Source: Clostridia bacterium
Lineage (GTDB): Bacteria; Bacillota; Clostridia; Oscillospirales; Acutalibacteraceae
Length of the DNA: 44,477 nt
Direction of reading: 5' to 3'
Assembly (NCBI GenBank): GCA_017474205.1
Contig: JAFVID010000056.1
Span: 1 to 44,477 of the forward strand
This document shows, in pieces, positions 25,388 to 35,923 of the stretch; within the stretch, counting starts at the first letter, position 1, and each line of letters begins with the position of its first letter. The position numbers and the translations under genes are program-made. Below the pieces are notes generated by a model that worked only from the letters and a program-made list of their open reading frames with translations, made no database searches and was not told where the DNA came from.

Positions 25388-25605
25388 TGTCAAAAGAAGA
25401 CATGATTGAAGTAGAAGGTACCGTAAAAGAGGTTCTTCCTAACGCAGTATTTAAGGTAGAACTTCCTAACGGACACATAATCACAGCCCACATATCCGGC
25501 AAATTGAGAATGCACTACATTCGCATTTTGCAAGGAGATAAGGTAACAGTGGAAATGTCTCCATATGACCTTACCAAAGGGCGTATAACATGGCGGTCCA
25601 AATAA
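25387..25605 (+). CDS. infA: Translation initiation factor IF-1
   Basis: 72 aa, the standard length. OB-fold signature: [40 protein letters not shown] and [20 protein letters not shown]-1 blocks the A-site during initiation. The AGGAGG SD lies within the end of the KOW gene, with a 1-nt stop/start overlap. Confidence 0.99.
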   Translation: MSKEDMIEVEGTVKEVLPNAVFKVELPNGHIITAHISGKLRMHYIRILQGDKVTVEMSPYDLTKGRITWRSK

Positions 25606-25646
25606 TATAGGACCTAACGGCTACTATTAAGTAGGAGGTAAAAACA

Positions 25647-25760
25647 ATGAAAGTCAGACCTTCTGTCAAAAAAATCTGTGACAAATGTAAGATAATCAAA
25701 CGCAAAGGCCGTATTATGGTTATCTGCGAAAATCCCAAGCACAAACAACGTCAAGGATAA
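25647..25760 (+). CDS. rpmJ: 50S ribosomal protein L36, zinc-binding type
   Basis: 37 aa, found by reading the gap between infA and rpsM. It begins [20 protein letters not shown] and continues [17 protein letters not shown], with the C-x2-C...C...H zinc set of type B L36. The SD TAGGAGG lies 8 nt before ATG. Position infA-rpmJ-rpsM is canonical. Confidence 0.98.
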   Translation: MKVRPSVKKICDKCKIIKRKGRIMVICENPKHKQRQG

Positions 25761-25829
25761 TCCTTGACCGAAACGGAGATGCAAACACAAACATCCCGTG
25801 TCACTCATATTATGGAGGTGCAATAACAA

Positions 25830-26198
25830 ATGGCTCGTATTTCAGGTGTAGACCTTCCTCGTGAAAAGAGAGTTGAAATCGGACTCACATACATCTACGG
25901 TATCGGACCCAAAACTGCTAAAGATATCTTGGCAGCAACCGGTGTTAACCCCGATGTAAGAGTTAAAGACCTTACCGAGGATGATGTATCTAAACTTCGT
26001 GAGTACATCGAACACAACTTAGAAGTAGAAGGTGACCTTCGTAGAACCGTCGCTTTCGACATTAAAAGATTAATTGAAATCGGATGTTACCGTGGTGTTC
26101 GTCACCGTAAAGGACTTCCGGTTCGTGGACAACGTTCCAAAACCAATGCCAGAACAAGAAAAGGTCCCCGTAAGACCATCGCTAACAAGAAAAAGTAA
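25830..26198 (+). CDS. rpsM: 30S ribosomal protein S13
   Basis: 122 aa. It starts [20 protein letters not shown] and has [15 protein letters not shown] (helix-hairpin-helix) and the C-terminal [21 protein letters not shown]13 bridges to L5 across the subunits and contacts the P-site tRNA. SD ATGGAGG. Confidence 0.99.
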   Translation: MARISGVDLPREKRVEIGLTYIYGIGPKTAKDILAATGVNPDVRVKDLTEDDVSKLREYIEHNLEVEGDLRRTVAFDIKRLIEIGCYRGVRHRKGLPVRGQRSKTNARTRKGPRKTIANKKK

Positions 26199-26224
26199 TA
26201 ACTGCTTAAAAGCGATATTGTTGT

Positions 26225-26242
26225 TCGGCTAAATAAAGCCGA
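26225..26242 (+). promoter_or_regulatory. Hairpin in the rpsM-rpsK spacer
   Basis: TCGGCT-AAATAA-AGCCGA in an 82-nt spacer, without a U-run right after it. It is probably an RNA processing or pausing element rather than a terminator. Confidence 0.4.
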
Positions 26243-26280
26243 CACATTCTGTTTTTCACGAAAGGAATGAAAGGAAAAAT

Positions 26281-26676
26281 ATGGCAACTAAAGGTAAAAA
26301 GACAATAAGCCGTCGCCGCGACCGTAAAAATATCGAACGCGGTGCAGCACATATTCAATCTACCTTCAACAACACCATAGTTACCATCACCGACGTTCAA
26401 GGTAATGCAATTTCTTGGGCATCCGCAGGTGAAATGGGCTTCAGAGGTTCTAGAAAATCTACTCCCTTCGCAGCTCAAACTGCAGCAGAAACTGCAGCAA
26501 AAGCAGCTATGGAACATGGTCTTAAGACTGTTGAAGTATTCGTAAAAGGACCCGGTTCGGGTCGTGAGGCAGCAATCCGTGCTCTTCAAGCAGCAGGTTT
26601 GGAAGTAACCATGATTAAAGACGTTACTCCCATCCCCCATAACGGATGCCGTCCACCCAAAAGACGTCGTGTCTAA
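26281..26676 (+). CDS. rpsK: 30S ribosomal protein S11
   Basis: 131 aa. It carries [59 protein letters not shown] and the terminal [17 protein letters not shown]11 lies on the 30S platform near the Shine-Dalgarno helix. SD AAAGGA. Confidence 0.99.
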   Translation: MATKGKKTISRRRDRKNIERGAAHIQSTFNNTIVTITDVQGNAISWASAGEMGFRGSRKSTPFAAQTAAETAAKAAMEHGLKTVEVFVKGPGSGREAAIRALQAAGLEVTMIKDVTPIPHNGCRPPKRRRV

Positions 26677-26697
26677 TTTAATGGAGGTGTAACAAGT

Positions 26698-27324
26698 ATG
26701 GCAAGATATACCGGTGCAGTTTGCAGATTGTGCCGCCGTGAAGGACAAAAACTCTTCCTTAAAGGCGACAGATGTTATTCAGGCAAATGCTCCTTTGATC
26801 GCAGAGCTTATGCTCCCGGCCAACACGGACAAAGCCGCAAAAAGTCATCCGAATACGGTTTGCAATTGCGTATGAAACAAAAGGCAAGACGCTATTATGG
26901 TGTACAGGAAAATCAATTCCATCACTATTTTGAAATTGCCGAAGCAAAAGCCGGCGTAACCGGTGAAAACCTTCTCCGTCTCTTGGAAAGCCGTCTCGAC
27001 AACGTAGTATATCGTTGTGGATGGGCATCCTCCAGAGCAGAAGCCCGTCAGTTGGTTGTACACAACCACTTCACTGTAAACGGCAAAAAGGTTAATATTC
27101 CTTCCTACCTTATCAAGGCAGGAGATGTAGTCGCTATCGGTGAAAAGAGCCGCAGCAGCGAAAAGATCAAGGCAGTAGTTGAAGCAGGCGCAAGCCGTCC
27201 CAAGACTGCATGGCTTGATGTAAATGCAAATACCCTGGAAGCAAAGGTACTCAACCTTCCCACTCGTGACCAGATAGATGCTCCCATCGAAGAACATCTC
27301 ATCGTTGAGTTCTACAGTAAATAA
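26698..27324 (+). CDS. rpsD: 30S ribosomal protein S4
   Basis: 208 aa. It starts [20 protein letters not shown] and has four N-terminal cysteines (CRLC...C...C), the zinc-binding form. The S4 domain contains [20 protein letters not shown] and the C-terminus ends [10 protein letters not shown]. In E. coli S4 represses the alpha operon; in Bacillus it has its own leader. Confidence 0.99.
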   Translation: MARYTGAVCRLCRREGQKLFLKGDRCYSGKCSFDRRAYAPGQHGQSRKKSSEYGLQLRMKQKARRYYGVQENQFHHYFEIAEAKAGVTGENLLRLLESRLDNVVYRCGWASSRAEARQLVVHNHFTVNGKKVNIPSYLIKAGDVVAIGEKSRSSEKIKAVVEAGASRPKTAWLDVNANTLEAKVLNLPTRDQIDAPIEEHLIVEFYSK

Positions 27325-27325
27325 T

Positions 27326-27385
27326 AGTAAATTGCACAAAGTGCTTTTACTTAAGTGGGTAAAACAATGTTTGGCGGAAAGCCGC
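27326..27385 (+). promoter_or_regulatory. Two hairpins between rpsD and rpoA
   Basis: AGTAAA-tt-GCAC/GTGC-t-TTTACT at 27326-27351 and GCGG-AAAG-CCGC at 27374-27385, followed by the rpoA SD (AAGGAGG). The 83-nt spacer may carry translational control or an RNase site. No promoter is evident in it. Confidence 0.45.
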
Positions 27386-27407
27386 ACAATATTAAGGAGG
27401 GTTCTGA

Positions 27408-28349
27408 ATGATAGAAATTGAGAAGCCCAGAATAGAAACTGAGGAACTTGCAACCGACGGTTCTTATGGCCGTTTTGTGGTAGAACCTCTTGAAAGAGGA
27501 TACGGTACAACCCTTGGCAACAGCTTAAGAAGAGTATTGTTGTCATCACTCCCCGGCGTTGCAGCAACTTCTGTTAAATTCGATGGCGTAGTTCACGAAT
27601 TTACCACCATTGAGGGTGTAAAAGAGGATGTTACAGAAATCATCCTTAACCTCAAAGGTTTAACTGCAAAAATCCACGGTGATGGTCCCAAAACTTTGAC
27701 CATCAGTGCCGAAGGTCCTTGTGAAGTTACTGCCGCAAACATCTTTGCAGATAGCGAAGTAGAAATACTTGAGCCGGATATGCACATCGCAACCCTTTCT
27801 GAAGGTGGTCGCCTCTTTATGGAAATCACCATCGACAAGGGCAGAGGATACGTTCCTGCTGAACGCAATAAGCAAGATGTTATCGGAATTATACCGATTG
27901 ACTCTATTTACACCCCGGTACACAAGGTTAACTACACAGTAGATAATACTCGTGTTGGCCAAATCACCGACTACGACCGCCTTACTCTCGAAGTATGGAC
28001 CAACGGCGTAATCACCGCTGAAGAGGCAGTATCCCTTGCAGCAAAGATTATTAGTGAACATCTTAACTTGTTCATCAATCTTTCCGCTGAAGGCCTTGGA
28101 GCAGATATTATGGTTGAAAGCCGTGAATCCGGCGAAGAGAAGGTTCTCGAAACAACCATTGAAGAACTTGACCTTTCGGTAAGAAGCTTTAACTGCTTAA
28201 AACGTGCCGGAATAAACACCGTCAAAGATTTGATAGGCAAATCCGAAGACGATATGATGAAGGTTCGTAACCTTGGTCGTAAATCTCTTGAAGAGGTTAT
28301 CAACAAGTTGGCGACCTTGGGCTTTACCTTAGCAAAGGACGAAGCATAA
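27408..28349 (+). CDS. rpoA: DNA-directed RNA polymerase subunit alpha
   Basis: 313 aa, standard for Firmicutes. The N-terminal domain has [20 protein letters not shown] and [13 protein letters not shown]. After a linker, the CTD contains [17 protein letters not shown] and [17 protein letters not shown], which binds UP elements and activators. SD AAGGAGG 8 nt before ATG. Confidence 0.99.
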   Translation: MIEIEKPRIETEELATDGSYGRFVVEPLERGYGTTLGNSLRRVLLSSLPGVAATSVKFDGVVHEFTTIEGVKEDVTEIILNLKGLTAKIHGDGPKTLTISAEGPCEVTAANIFADSEVEILEPDMHIATLSEGGRLFMEITIDKGRGYVPAERNKQDVIGIIPIDSIYTPVHKVNYTVDNTRVGQITDYDRLTLEVWTNGVITAEEAVSLAAKIISEHLNLFINLSAEGLGADIMVESRESGEEKVLETTIEELDLSVRSFNCLKRAGINTVKDLIGKSEDDMMKVRNLGRKSLEEVINKLATLGFTLAKDEA

Positions 28350-28398
28350 TTAAACGAAGTAAACCTTCTAACTACATCCAAAAAAGGAGTGAAATTCA

Positions 28399-28740
28399 AT
28401 GCCCGGTAGCAGAAAACTCGGCAAAAAGTCCGATAGTAGAAAAGCAATGTTACGTTGCATGGTTACCTACCTTTTAGAAAACGGTAGAATCGAAACCACC
28501 GTAACCAGAGCTAAGGAAGTCCGTGCTATGACAGAGAAATACATCACTCTCGGCAGAAATAACACTCTTGCCGCGAAGCGTCAAGCAATGGCTTTCATTA
28601 CTAAAGAAACCGTGGTAAAGAAATTATTTGATGAAATCGGCCCCAACTACGCAAACCGTAACGGTGGTTACACTCGTATCACCAAAATCGGTCCCCGTAG
28701 AGGCGACGCAGCTGAAATGGCTGTTATTGAACTTATCTAA
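28399..28740 (+). CDS. rplQ: 50S ribosomal protein L17
   Basis: 113 aa. Signature: [40 protein letters not shown] and [21 protein letters not shown]17 surrounds the exit tunnel. It is the last gene of the superoperon, followed by a strong terminator 22 nt after its stop. Confidence 0.99.
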   Translation: MPGSRKLGKKSDSRKAMLRCMVTYLLENGRIETTVTRAKEVRAMTEKYITLGRNNTLAAKRQAMAFITKETVVKKLFDEIGPNYANRNGGYTRITKIGPRRGDAAEMAVIELI

Positions 28741-28761
28741 TAATTTTATTTATTAACCAAC

Positions 28762-28795
28762 CCCCGAAGGAGAGCAATCTCCCTCGGGGTTTTAT
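28762..28795 (+). terminator. Terminator of the ribosomal superoperon
   Basis: CCCCGA-a-GGAGA pairs with TCTCC-c-TCGGGG across GCAA, and TTTTATTTTT follows. Confidence 0.93.
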
Positions 28796-28850
28796 TTTTA
28801 TTTGTGGCACATTTAATGGGACAGTATCACCTTTTTAAAGATATAAAACT

Positions 28851-28886
28851 TTGACAAGAAAAGGCGAATAATGTATAATATATTCG
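28851..28886 (+). promoter_or_regulatory. Perfect consensus promoter of addBA with an inverted repeat over the -10 box
   Basis: TTGACA (28851-28856), 17 nt, TATAAT (28874-28879). Arms CGAATA (28865-28870) and TATTCG (28881-28886) flank the -10 box symmetrically, as an operator would. It does not match the Gram-positive LexA box. Confidence 0.88.
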
Positions 28887-28910
28887 TGATAATTTGATTG
28901 GAGTGGAAGT

Positions 28911-31900
28911 ATGGTACATTTCATAATTGGACGTTCGGGAAGCGGAAAAACCCACTTTATTAGAAACGAACTATTAAAGGATGCAAGTGAAAAGGTTCTG
29001 ATAGTACCTGAACAATATTCCTTCGAAAGCGAAAGAGCATTAGTTGAAATGAACAAGGGAAAGGGAATGATAACCTCCACCGAGGTATATTCTTTCTCCC
29101 GACTTTGTGATAGAGTTTTTTCCCTTCAAGGTGGCATAGCACAAAAGGAGTTCGATATAACTTTACAAACTCTAATTATGGGCAAAACACTTCAAAACCT
29201 TTGTGATGAACTTACCATATTCAAAAAATCATCCAAGTCCCCCGACTTTATCAAGGCGGTTATCACATCCTATAACGAAATGAAAAACGGCGGTATATCG
29301 GTGGAGGATATTACCCGCACCGCCGATACAGTAAATGACCTTCATTTAAGTCATAAACTTAAAGATATATCCACAATATTCACCCACTATGAAGCATTAG
29401 CAGGGGTGAATTTTACCGATAAAAACGATGAGTTAAATATCCTTTTAGAAAAACTTAAAGATTTTCCCTTTTTTAAGGGCAAAAGCGTATATTTTGACGG
29501 TTTTAAATCCTTTACGGGAATGCAAATGAAGATAATTGAACTCATTATGACTCAGGCAAATGAGGTGTATTTCTCACTTTGCACCGATACACTTACCCGT
29601 TCAACCCCCTCGGATGTTTTCTATACCGTTAAAATTACCGCAGAGGATATTTTCAAACTTGCAAGTAAAAATAATATCCCCGTTAACGCCCCAAAAGTTA
29701 TGGAAGATTCTATGTTTGGTCGCAGTGAGTCCCTTAAAGCGGTGGAGGAAATATTGTGCGGTAAAATGGATGATAATTTTGATGGTGAGTCGGATAATAT
29801 CACCATTGTAAATGCACCAAATAAATTTGATGAATGTAATTTTGTCGCCCGTACAATTAGTAAACTTATCCGTGATGATGGATATAGATTTAGAGATATT
29901 TCGGTTATAACGGGTGCCGCTGACCAGTATTTTTCTCCAATGAAAGCGGCATTTGAGGTGGCAGATATTCCGTTTTTTGCCGATGAGCGTCGCCCACTTG
30001 ACTGTCAACCCATTATGGTTGCCCTTAAACGCCTTATGGAGTCAATATCCAATCCCTTTAGTACCGAAACCATTTTATCTCTTCTTAAAATCGGCATTAC
30101 AAATATTCCCCTTGATGACGTATATTTGCTTGAAAATTACTGTTATTTGTGGAATATCAAGGGATCACAATTTACAAGCCCCTTTACCTATAATCCTAAG
30201 GGTGCCGATAATAATTTAGATGACAAAGCAAATGCCCAACTTGAAAAACTTAACGATATCAGAAGTAAGGTTATAACACCCCTTGTTGACCTTAAAGAAA
30301 AGGCAAAAGAAACAAATAGTGCTGAAGAATTTTCAAGGGCAATTTTTGAATACTTTGTATCGGTGGGTGTGGATAAAAATTTATCCGATTTAGCCACCGA
30401 AATAGAAAACGAGGGAGACGTAAATACCGCGGAAGATATCCGCCGTAGTTTTGCCCTCTTTGTTGACGTGCTTGAAAAGGGAGCAAGAGGATTGTCGAGT
30501 GAACCCATTAGTTTTAAGCAGTACGCAACCCTTATAAATGTTGTTATCGACTCATTAGATATGGGCAGTTTGCCCCAAGGACTTGACGAAGTTTCTTTAT
30601 GCTCGGCGAAAAGAAGCCGTCCTGCTAATCCTAAAATTGTGTTCGTTTTGGGTGCGAATGACGGAGTATTCCCCTCAATTCCCACCGAGGGCGGAATATT
30701 TAGCACCGCCGACCGCAAAAAACTAATTGAGCAAAATCTTCCCTTGCCCGACCTAAACGAAAGGGCTTTGTCGGAGGAAAATTTCCTGTTTTATTCCGCA
30801 GTTTGTTGTGCTTCAGAGAGGATATATATTACCTATTCGCAAGGGGACTCCACAGGACTACCCCTCGTACCCTCGGCTATGATAACCGAACTTGAAAACA
30901 AAATCACAAATGCAAATAAAGTTAAGTATAAAGATTTTTGCACTAAAGGGGATATTCCTTACGGAGTAGAAACCGTGTCGGGAGCATTACAAACCCTTGC
31001 CACCGAAGCAAGAAAGGGAAGTGAGGTATCCGACGCCCTCTTCAAATATTTTGATACCCACCAAAACGGGGGAGCAGATACCCTTAAAAACATTCTGAAC
31101 CCTGCCCCATTAAATATCCCAAATGACGTGGCAGTAAGGATGTATGGCAAGGACCTCACCGTTTCTCCCACCGCTTTAGATAGTTACCATAAGTGCAGTT
31201 TCAATTATTTTTGCAAGTATGGTCTAAAGGCATATCCTAAAGAGCAGGTTTCTATTGATGCCGCCGCAAGGGGTACCATTGTCCACGCGGTGCTCGAAAA
31301 CCTTGTGAATAAATATATGGATAAAACCTTCACAAACTATTCCCCCGATATCTTAAAAGAAGAGGCGCGTAATTTGACCGATGCCTACGTAGAGGAACAT
31401 TTGGGAGGATATGCGGACAAAACGCAAACCTTTATTTATGAGATAAACAGCATAAAAAAATCCCTTGAATTTATCGTAGAATATATGGCAAAAGAACTGT
31501 CGGGAAGCAAATTCAGGGCGGTAAAATGTGAACTAAAAATGGACAAGTACGGTGATATAAACCCCGAAGAAATTCCCCTTACACAGGGTGGTACCATATC
31601 GGTTAAGGGTGTGGTTGACCGTCTTGATGCTTATGAAGAGGATGGGGTTACCTATCTTCGTGTTGTTGACTACAAAACCGGCAATAAGGATTTGCACATA
31701 GGCGATATTTATTGCGGAATCGGTCTTCAAATGTTCGTTTATCTTTTCACCTTAGTTAAGAGCAAAAAGTTTGGTGAAGATAGTCGCCCCGCCGCAGTGC
31801 TTTATTTCCCTGCACGTGCAAAAGCACTTGGTAAGAGTGATGCCCCAGCCCAAAAAATGAAGGGTGTAGTGCTAAATGATCAGGCGGTTATGGATGCAAG

Positions 31901-32243
31901 TAACACCGCATTTATGCCATATACTATCAATAAAAACGGCAGTATTGGTGCAAGATCTTGGCTTGGTAGTGAAGATTTCTTTGAGGGCACCGAAAATAAG
32001 ATTAGAGATATTCTTCGTAATATGGGAGATAAACTCCACAAAGGAGAAATATCCGCAAATCCCCTTGACCCCAAAGGGGGAGATGCCTGTCAGTATTGTG
32101 ACTACGTAACGGTGTGTCCCCACGGAAATACCGCCTTGCACGGTAAAACCCCGGTAGAAACCGAAGAAATGAAAAAAGATATTTTAGAAAGAGGTGATTA
32201 CGATGGCACATTCTCCAACTCAGGAACAACAGAAAGCGATTGA
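28911..32243 (+). CDS. addB: ATP-dependent helicase/nuclease AddB
   Basis: 1110 aa. Walker A GRSGSGKTHFI at residues 7-17, degenerate helicase motifs in the first two thirds, then a RecB-type nuclease domain with VVDYKTGNKDLH. Four cysteines form the AddB iron-sulphur staple: Cys762 (YHKCSFNYF) and Cys1060, Cys1063, Cys1069 (C-x2-C-x5-C near the C-terminus). With AddA it resects double-strand breaks and handles Chi recognition for RecA-dependent repair. GGAG lies 8 nt before ATG 28911. Its 3' end overlaps addA by 41 nt. Confidence 0.97.
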   Translation: MVHFIIGRSGSGKTHFIRNELLKDASEKVLIVPEQYSFESERALVEMNKGKGMITSTEVYSFSRLCDRVFSLQGGIAQKEFDITLQTLIMGKTLQNLCDELTIFKKSSKSPDFIKAVITSYNEMKNGGISVEDITRTADTVNDLHLSHKLKDISTIFTHYEALAGVNFTDKNDELNILLEKLKDFPFFKGKSVYFDGFKSFTGMQMKIIELIMTQANEVYFSLCTDTLTRSTPSDVFYTVKITAEDIFKLASKNNIPVNAPKVMEDSMFGRSESLKAVEEILCGKMDDNFDGESDNITIVNAPNKFDECNFVARTISKLIRDDGYRFRDISVITGAADQYFSPMKAAFEVADIPFFADERRPLDCQPIMVALKRLMESISNPFSTETILSLLKIGITNIPLDDVYLLENYCYLWNIKGSQFTSPFTYNPKGADNNLDDKANAQLEKLNDIRSKVITPLVDLKEKAKETNSAEEFSRAIFEYFVSVGVDKNLSDLATEIENEGDVNTAEDIRRSFALFVDVLEKGARGLSSEPISFKQYATLINVVIDSLDMGSLPQGLDEVSLCSAKRSRPANPKIVFVLGANDGVFPSIPTEGGIFSTADRKKLIEQNLPLPDLNERALSEENFLFYSAVCCASERIYITYSQGDSTGLPLVPSAMITELENKITNANKVKYKDFCTKGDIPYGVETVSGALQTLATEARKGSEVSDALFKYFDTHQNGGADTLKNILNPAPLNIPNDVAVRMYGKDLTVSPTALDSYHKCSFNYFCKYGLKAYPKEQVSIDAAARGTIVHAVLENLVNKYMDKTFTNYSPDILKEEARNLTDAYVEEHLGGYADKTQTFIYEINSIKKSLEFIVEYMAKELSGSKFRAVKCELKMDKYGDINPEEIPLTQGGTISVKGVVDRLDAYEEDGVTYLRVVDYKTGNKDLHIGDIYCGIGLQMFVYLFTLVKSKKFGEDSRPAAVLYFPARAKALGKSDAPAQKMKGVVLNDQAVMDASNTAFMPYTINKNGSIGARSWLGSEDFFEGTENKIRDILRNMGDKLHKGEISANPLDPKGGDACQYCDYVTVCPHGNTALHGKTPVETEEMKKDILERGDYDGTFSNSGTTESD

Positions 32244-35200
32244 TGCAAACTGCGGTCTGATAGTATCGGCGGCGGCAGGTTCGGGTAAAACCGCAACCCT
32301 TGCAAATAGGGTAGTGCGACTTGTTTCAAATGAAGAAAACCCCATCGATATCACCCGACTTCTCATTGTAACCTTTACAAAGTCGGCGGCGGCAGAAATG
32401 CGCCAGCGAATAGCGAGTCGCCTTAGTGAAGAATATCGTGCACACCCTGAAAACAAGCGTCTTATGAATCAACTTTTGCTTCTTCCTCAGGCCACCATTC
32501 TCACTATTGATGCCTTTTGTAAAAAGATAGTTACCGAAAATTATGCCGATTTAGGTCTCTCACCCGATATTCAGTATTTAGATGAGGCGGATGTAGCAGG
32601 AATTAAAGAATCCGCCTTTGAAGAACTTTTTGAAAAATATTTCACACAACATAAAAAAGAAACCTACAATCTCCTTGCCACCATTGACCCCCTTGAAAGA
32701 TTATTCAGCATAAAAAACGTTGTTGGCAGTTTGTACGAAACCCTTCGCACCCAACCATTCCCCGAAAAATATATGGCAGATGCGGTTGAGATGTATACCA
32801 AATTCACTACTATCAACGATAGTGTTTGGGGTAAGAGCATTATGTCCCACACCGAAGAACTTTGCTCTACTCTCTATAAAAAAATGGTACAAACCTTGGA
32901 TGAATTATCCGCTTTATCTGAAGATGAACAAAAAAAGGGTAAGGATAGAATTGCCCTTCTTAATGAGTGGACTGCTACGGTTAAATCGGTGGGAGACCAC
33001 GCGAAAAATAGTGATTGGGATGCCCTTCATTCCCTAAGCGGAATTGACGTAGGATATGCAGGTACCAAAAGCAGTGGCCTTTTGAAGGAGATAAGTGATA
33101 CTGTTAAGGGGTATATGACAAAACTTCAAAAACACCTTCAGGGTTACTATTCTCTTAATGGTGAAGAATGCAAATCCTTGGTCAAAAAGATGTCGGGGAG
33201 CATTGAATTTCTCTTGAAAATGGTGGATGATTACACTAAAATTATCCGTCGTCGAATGGATGAAATGGGACGATATGATTTTGCCGAGGTAGAGCATTTA
33301 GCCCTTTCTCTTTTCTACAATAAAGAGGGTGGTTTAACCCCTAACGCTTTGCAAATCGCATCAAATTATGATGAAGTTTTAGTGGATGAATATCAAGACG
33401 TAAACGACCTTCAAAACAAACTTTTCCACGCCCTTTCTAACCTTGGAGAAAAGCGTTTCGTGGTAGGGGATGTTAAACAGTGTATCTATCGTTTTAGAGA
33501 ATCAAACCCCGAAAACTTTATTGAACTTTTAGAAAGCAGTCGAGAATACGATGGTACTCCTATTCCCTCAAAGGTAATCCTTTCGGGTAATTTCCGTAGC
33601 CGAAAGGGTGTTTGTGATGCATCAAACTATCTCTTTTCAAAACTCTTTTCAAAGGAAATAGGCGGAATAAATTATATCGATGGCCACGGCCTTGATTCAA
33701 GAAGAGATTTCCCAAAAAGGGATGAGGTCGATACCCGATTTGTCCTTATTGATAAAAAAGATAGCGATCTTTCGGCATATCAGTTAGAGGCGGAGAAAAT
33801 TTGTGATATAATCGAAGATATGATGCAAAGGGAATGTATCACCGCCGATGATGAAAAAACGTTGAGAAGGGCGAAATACAGCGATTTTACCGTGCTTATG
33901 CGATACAGCACCCACATTCCCGAAATGGCAGAGGTGTTTAATCGTAGGGGAATCCCTTTCTCAAACGTTACCAAAACCGATTTCTTTGCCGAGCAGGAGA
34001 TTATGCAGGTGGTGTCTTTGCTTCGTGTTATCGATAACCCCACCGATGATGTGGCACTGCTTTCGGCTATGACGTCGCCGATGTTCTCATTTTCAAATAC
34101 CGAACTTGCCCGTTATCGTGCCGACTTTAAGAGGGGGTCATTTTATAATGCCCTTATAAATGCGAGCGAAAAGGGCAACGAAAAGGCGAAAAATTTCATT
34201 GAAAAGGTGAAAAAATTCCGTCGGTTTGCGGTAACCGCATCGGTGGATATGCTCATCAATAAAATATACGATACCACGGGTATTCTTACCGTTATTGAAG
34301 CAACGGAGAGTGGTAAACAACGCAAAGCCAATTTGCAATATCTTCTTGACGTGGCATCGGACTGTCGCAAAAATTCCATTGAACGTTTAGACGGATTTTT
34401 ACGTTACGTTGACCGCGCCATAGAGGGTAAATCGGTCAAATCTCCAAAAGCTGAGGGTGAAAACTCGGTATCCCTTACCACCATTCACAATTCCAAAGGA
34501 CTTCAATATCCCGTATGTTTCGTCGCAGGATGCAACGGAAAATACAACGAAATGGACCTTAACGATAACGTGTTTATGGACGTGGATTTTGGTTGTGCAA
34601 TAAAACTTGCCAACGAGGATACCCTAAAAGCCGAAACTAACTTTATTGTGGAAGCAATTAAGGAAAAGAAGCATAGAGAAATGGTGTCGGAAGAACTTCG
34701 TGTTTACTACGTAGCTCTAACCCGTGCCGTAGATAACTGTTTTGTTCTTATGTCCTTTGATAATCTTGACAAAACCTTGCTCAAAACCGTAGAGGATTTA
34801 AAAGGACTTGGAGATTTTGAAACCTTGAGCGGTGATAGAGTGGCAGAACAAAGAAGTTTTGCACCCCTTGTGCTTTTATCCCTGTTGAGACATCCGAAAT
34901 ATCGAGATATAGCCATTGTTGAAAATAAGGGGTCGGTGCATTATAATATCACCCCACAGGATGGATTTTCGGTGGAAATTTTAAGGGGCAGTGAGGTTGT
35001 GCCTACCCCAAAACAAACCTTTGTTGGAAGCACTTCCGAAACAAAAGACGGATCTCATCTCTTGCCCGAAATAGAAAGACGCCTTGACTATAAAAGCCCT
35101 TATTTGCTTCTTCGAGGAGAGGCAAAAAAACGTACCGCGTCGGGCCTTTCTCATAAGGATACGTTGAGAGATAATGTTTTTGATATTACCCCCACCTTCT

Positions 35201-35724
35201 CAACCGAAGAGGGATTAAATGCCGCCGCAAAGGGTACCGCACTTCATACCTTTATGCAGTATGGCGATTTTATCCATGCAACCACCGATTTAGAGGGTGA
35301 ACTTGCCCTTATGACCGAGCAGGGATATATAACCGAATTGCAGAGAAATAGCATAGATACCGAAAAGATAAAAAAATTCTTTTCAAGTCCTCTTTTCAGC
35401 AGGATGATGAAGTCGAAAAACTTAATGCGAGAGCAAAGATTTTTAACATCTCTTCCTGCCAGAGAAATCGACTCCACCTTACCCGAAATATTTGAGGATG
35501 AAACCCTTCTTATTCAGGGTAGTGTGGACTGTCTTTTTGAAGAGGACGGAGAACTTGTTATAGTTGATTACAAAACCGATAGGGTAGAGGATGAAAATAT
35601 TCTTAAAGACCGATATTATCCTCAACTTTCTATCTATGCAAAGGCATTTGAAAACAACACAGGGCTTAAAGTGAAGGAAAAAATCATTTATTCCTTCGCC
35701 CTAAATAAAGAAATAAAACTTTAA
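32203..35724 (+). CDS. addA: ATP-dependent helicase/nuclease AddA (UvrD/Rep superfamily)
   Basis: 1173 aa from ATG 32203 (SD AGAGGTG about 6 nt upstream); an upstream GTG at 32194 overlaps that SD. Motifs in order: Q-motif PTQEQQKAID, Walker A VSAAAGSGKTATLANR, VTFTKSAAAEMRQRI, DEYQD in the Walker B region, SLTTIHNSKGLQYPV, YVALTRAVD and C-terminal nuclease VIVDYKTDRVED. AddA is the 3'-5' motor of AddAB and has a second nuclease. It ends at a terminator and is translationally coupled to addB. Confidence 0.97.
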   Translation: MAHSPTQEQQKAIDANCGLIVSAAAGSGKTATLANRVVRLVSNEENPIDITRLLIVTFTKSAAAEMRQRIASRLSEEYRAHPENKRLMNQLLLLPQATILTIDAFCKKIVTENYADLGLSPDIQYLDEADVAGIKESAFEELFEKYFTQHKKETYNLLATIDPLERLFSIKNVVGSLYETLRTQPFPEKYMADAVEMYTKFTTINDSVWGKSIMSHTEELCSTLYKKMVQTLDELSALSEDEQKKGKDRIALLNEWTATVKSVGDHAKNSDWDALHSLSGIDVGYAGTKSSGLLKEISDTVKGYMTKLQKHLQGYYSLNGEECKSLVKKMSGSIEFLLKMVDDYTKIIRRRMDEMGRYDFAEVEHLALSLFYNKEGGLTPNALQIASNYDEVLVDEYQDVNDLQNKLFHALSNLGEKRFVVGDVKQCIYRFRESNPENFIELLESSREYDGTPIPSKVILSGNFRSRKGVCDASNYLFSKLFSKEIGGINYIDGHGLDSRRDFPKRDEVDTRFVLIDKKDSDLSAYQLEAEKICDIIEDMMQRECITADDEKTLRRAKYSDFTVLMRYSTHIPEMAEVFNRRGIPFSNVTKTDFFAEQEIMQVVSLLRVIDNPTDDVALLSAMTSPMFSFSNTELARYRADFKRGSFYNALINASEKGNEKAKNFIEKVKKFRRFAVTASVDMLINKIYDTTGILTVIEATESGKQRKANLQYLLDVASDCRKNSIERLDGFLRYVDRAIEGKSVKSPKAEGENSVSLTTIHNSKGLQYPVCFVAGCNGKYNEMDLNDNVFMDVDFGCAIKLANEDTLKAETNFIVEAIKEKKHREMVSEELRVYYVALTRAVDNCFVLMSFDNLDKTLLKTVEDLKGLGDFETLSGDRVAEQRSFAPLVLLSLLRHPKYRDIAIVENKGSVHYNITPQDGFSVEILRGSEVVPTPKQTFVGSTSETKDGSHLLPEIERRLDYKSPYLLLRGEAKKRTASGLSHKDTLRDNVFDITPTFSTEEGLNAAAKGTALHTFMQYGDFIHATTDLEGELALMTEQGYITELQRNSIDTEKIKKFFSSPLFSRMMKSKNLMREQRFLTSLPAREIDSTLPEIFEDETLLIQGSVDCLFEEDGELVIVDYKTDRVEDENILKDRYYPQLSIYAKAFENNTGLKVKEKIIYSFALNKEIKL

Positions 35725-35725
35725 T

Positions 35726-35758
35726 AAAAAAGAGAGGATGATATGTCCTCTCTTTTTT
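35726..35758 (+). terminator. Terminator of addBA
   Basis: AAAAAAGAGAGGA, seven nt, TCCTCTCTTTTTT: a perfect 13-bp stem ending in a U-run, one nt after the addA stop. Confidence 0.92.
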
Positions 35759-35801
35759 GTAATTTGGTAAAATATTTTTCTATAATATATGAAATTCCCC
35801 C

Positions 35802-35830
35802 TTGTGGTAATGGAGAAAAAGAGTTATAAT
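35802..35830 (+). promoter_or_regulatory. Promoter of the surface-protein gene
   Basis: TTGTGG (35802-35807), 17 nt, TATAAT (35825-35830). The 5' UTR would be about 85 nt and contains nothing else that I recognise. Confidence 0.65.
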
Positions 35831-35923
35831 AATTTAATAGGGAAAATAGAAGTATTTTCGTTTTTTGAAAAAGGATAATAAGTAACTTTAAATATGGATT
35901 CTCATCTTGAGGAGGAAATTAAA

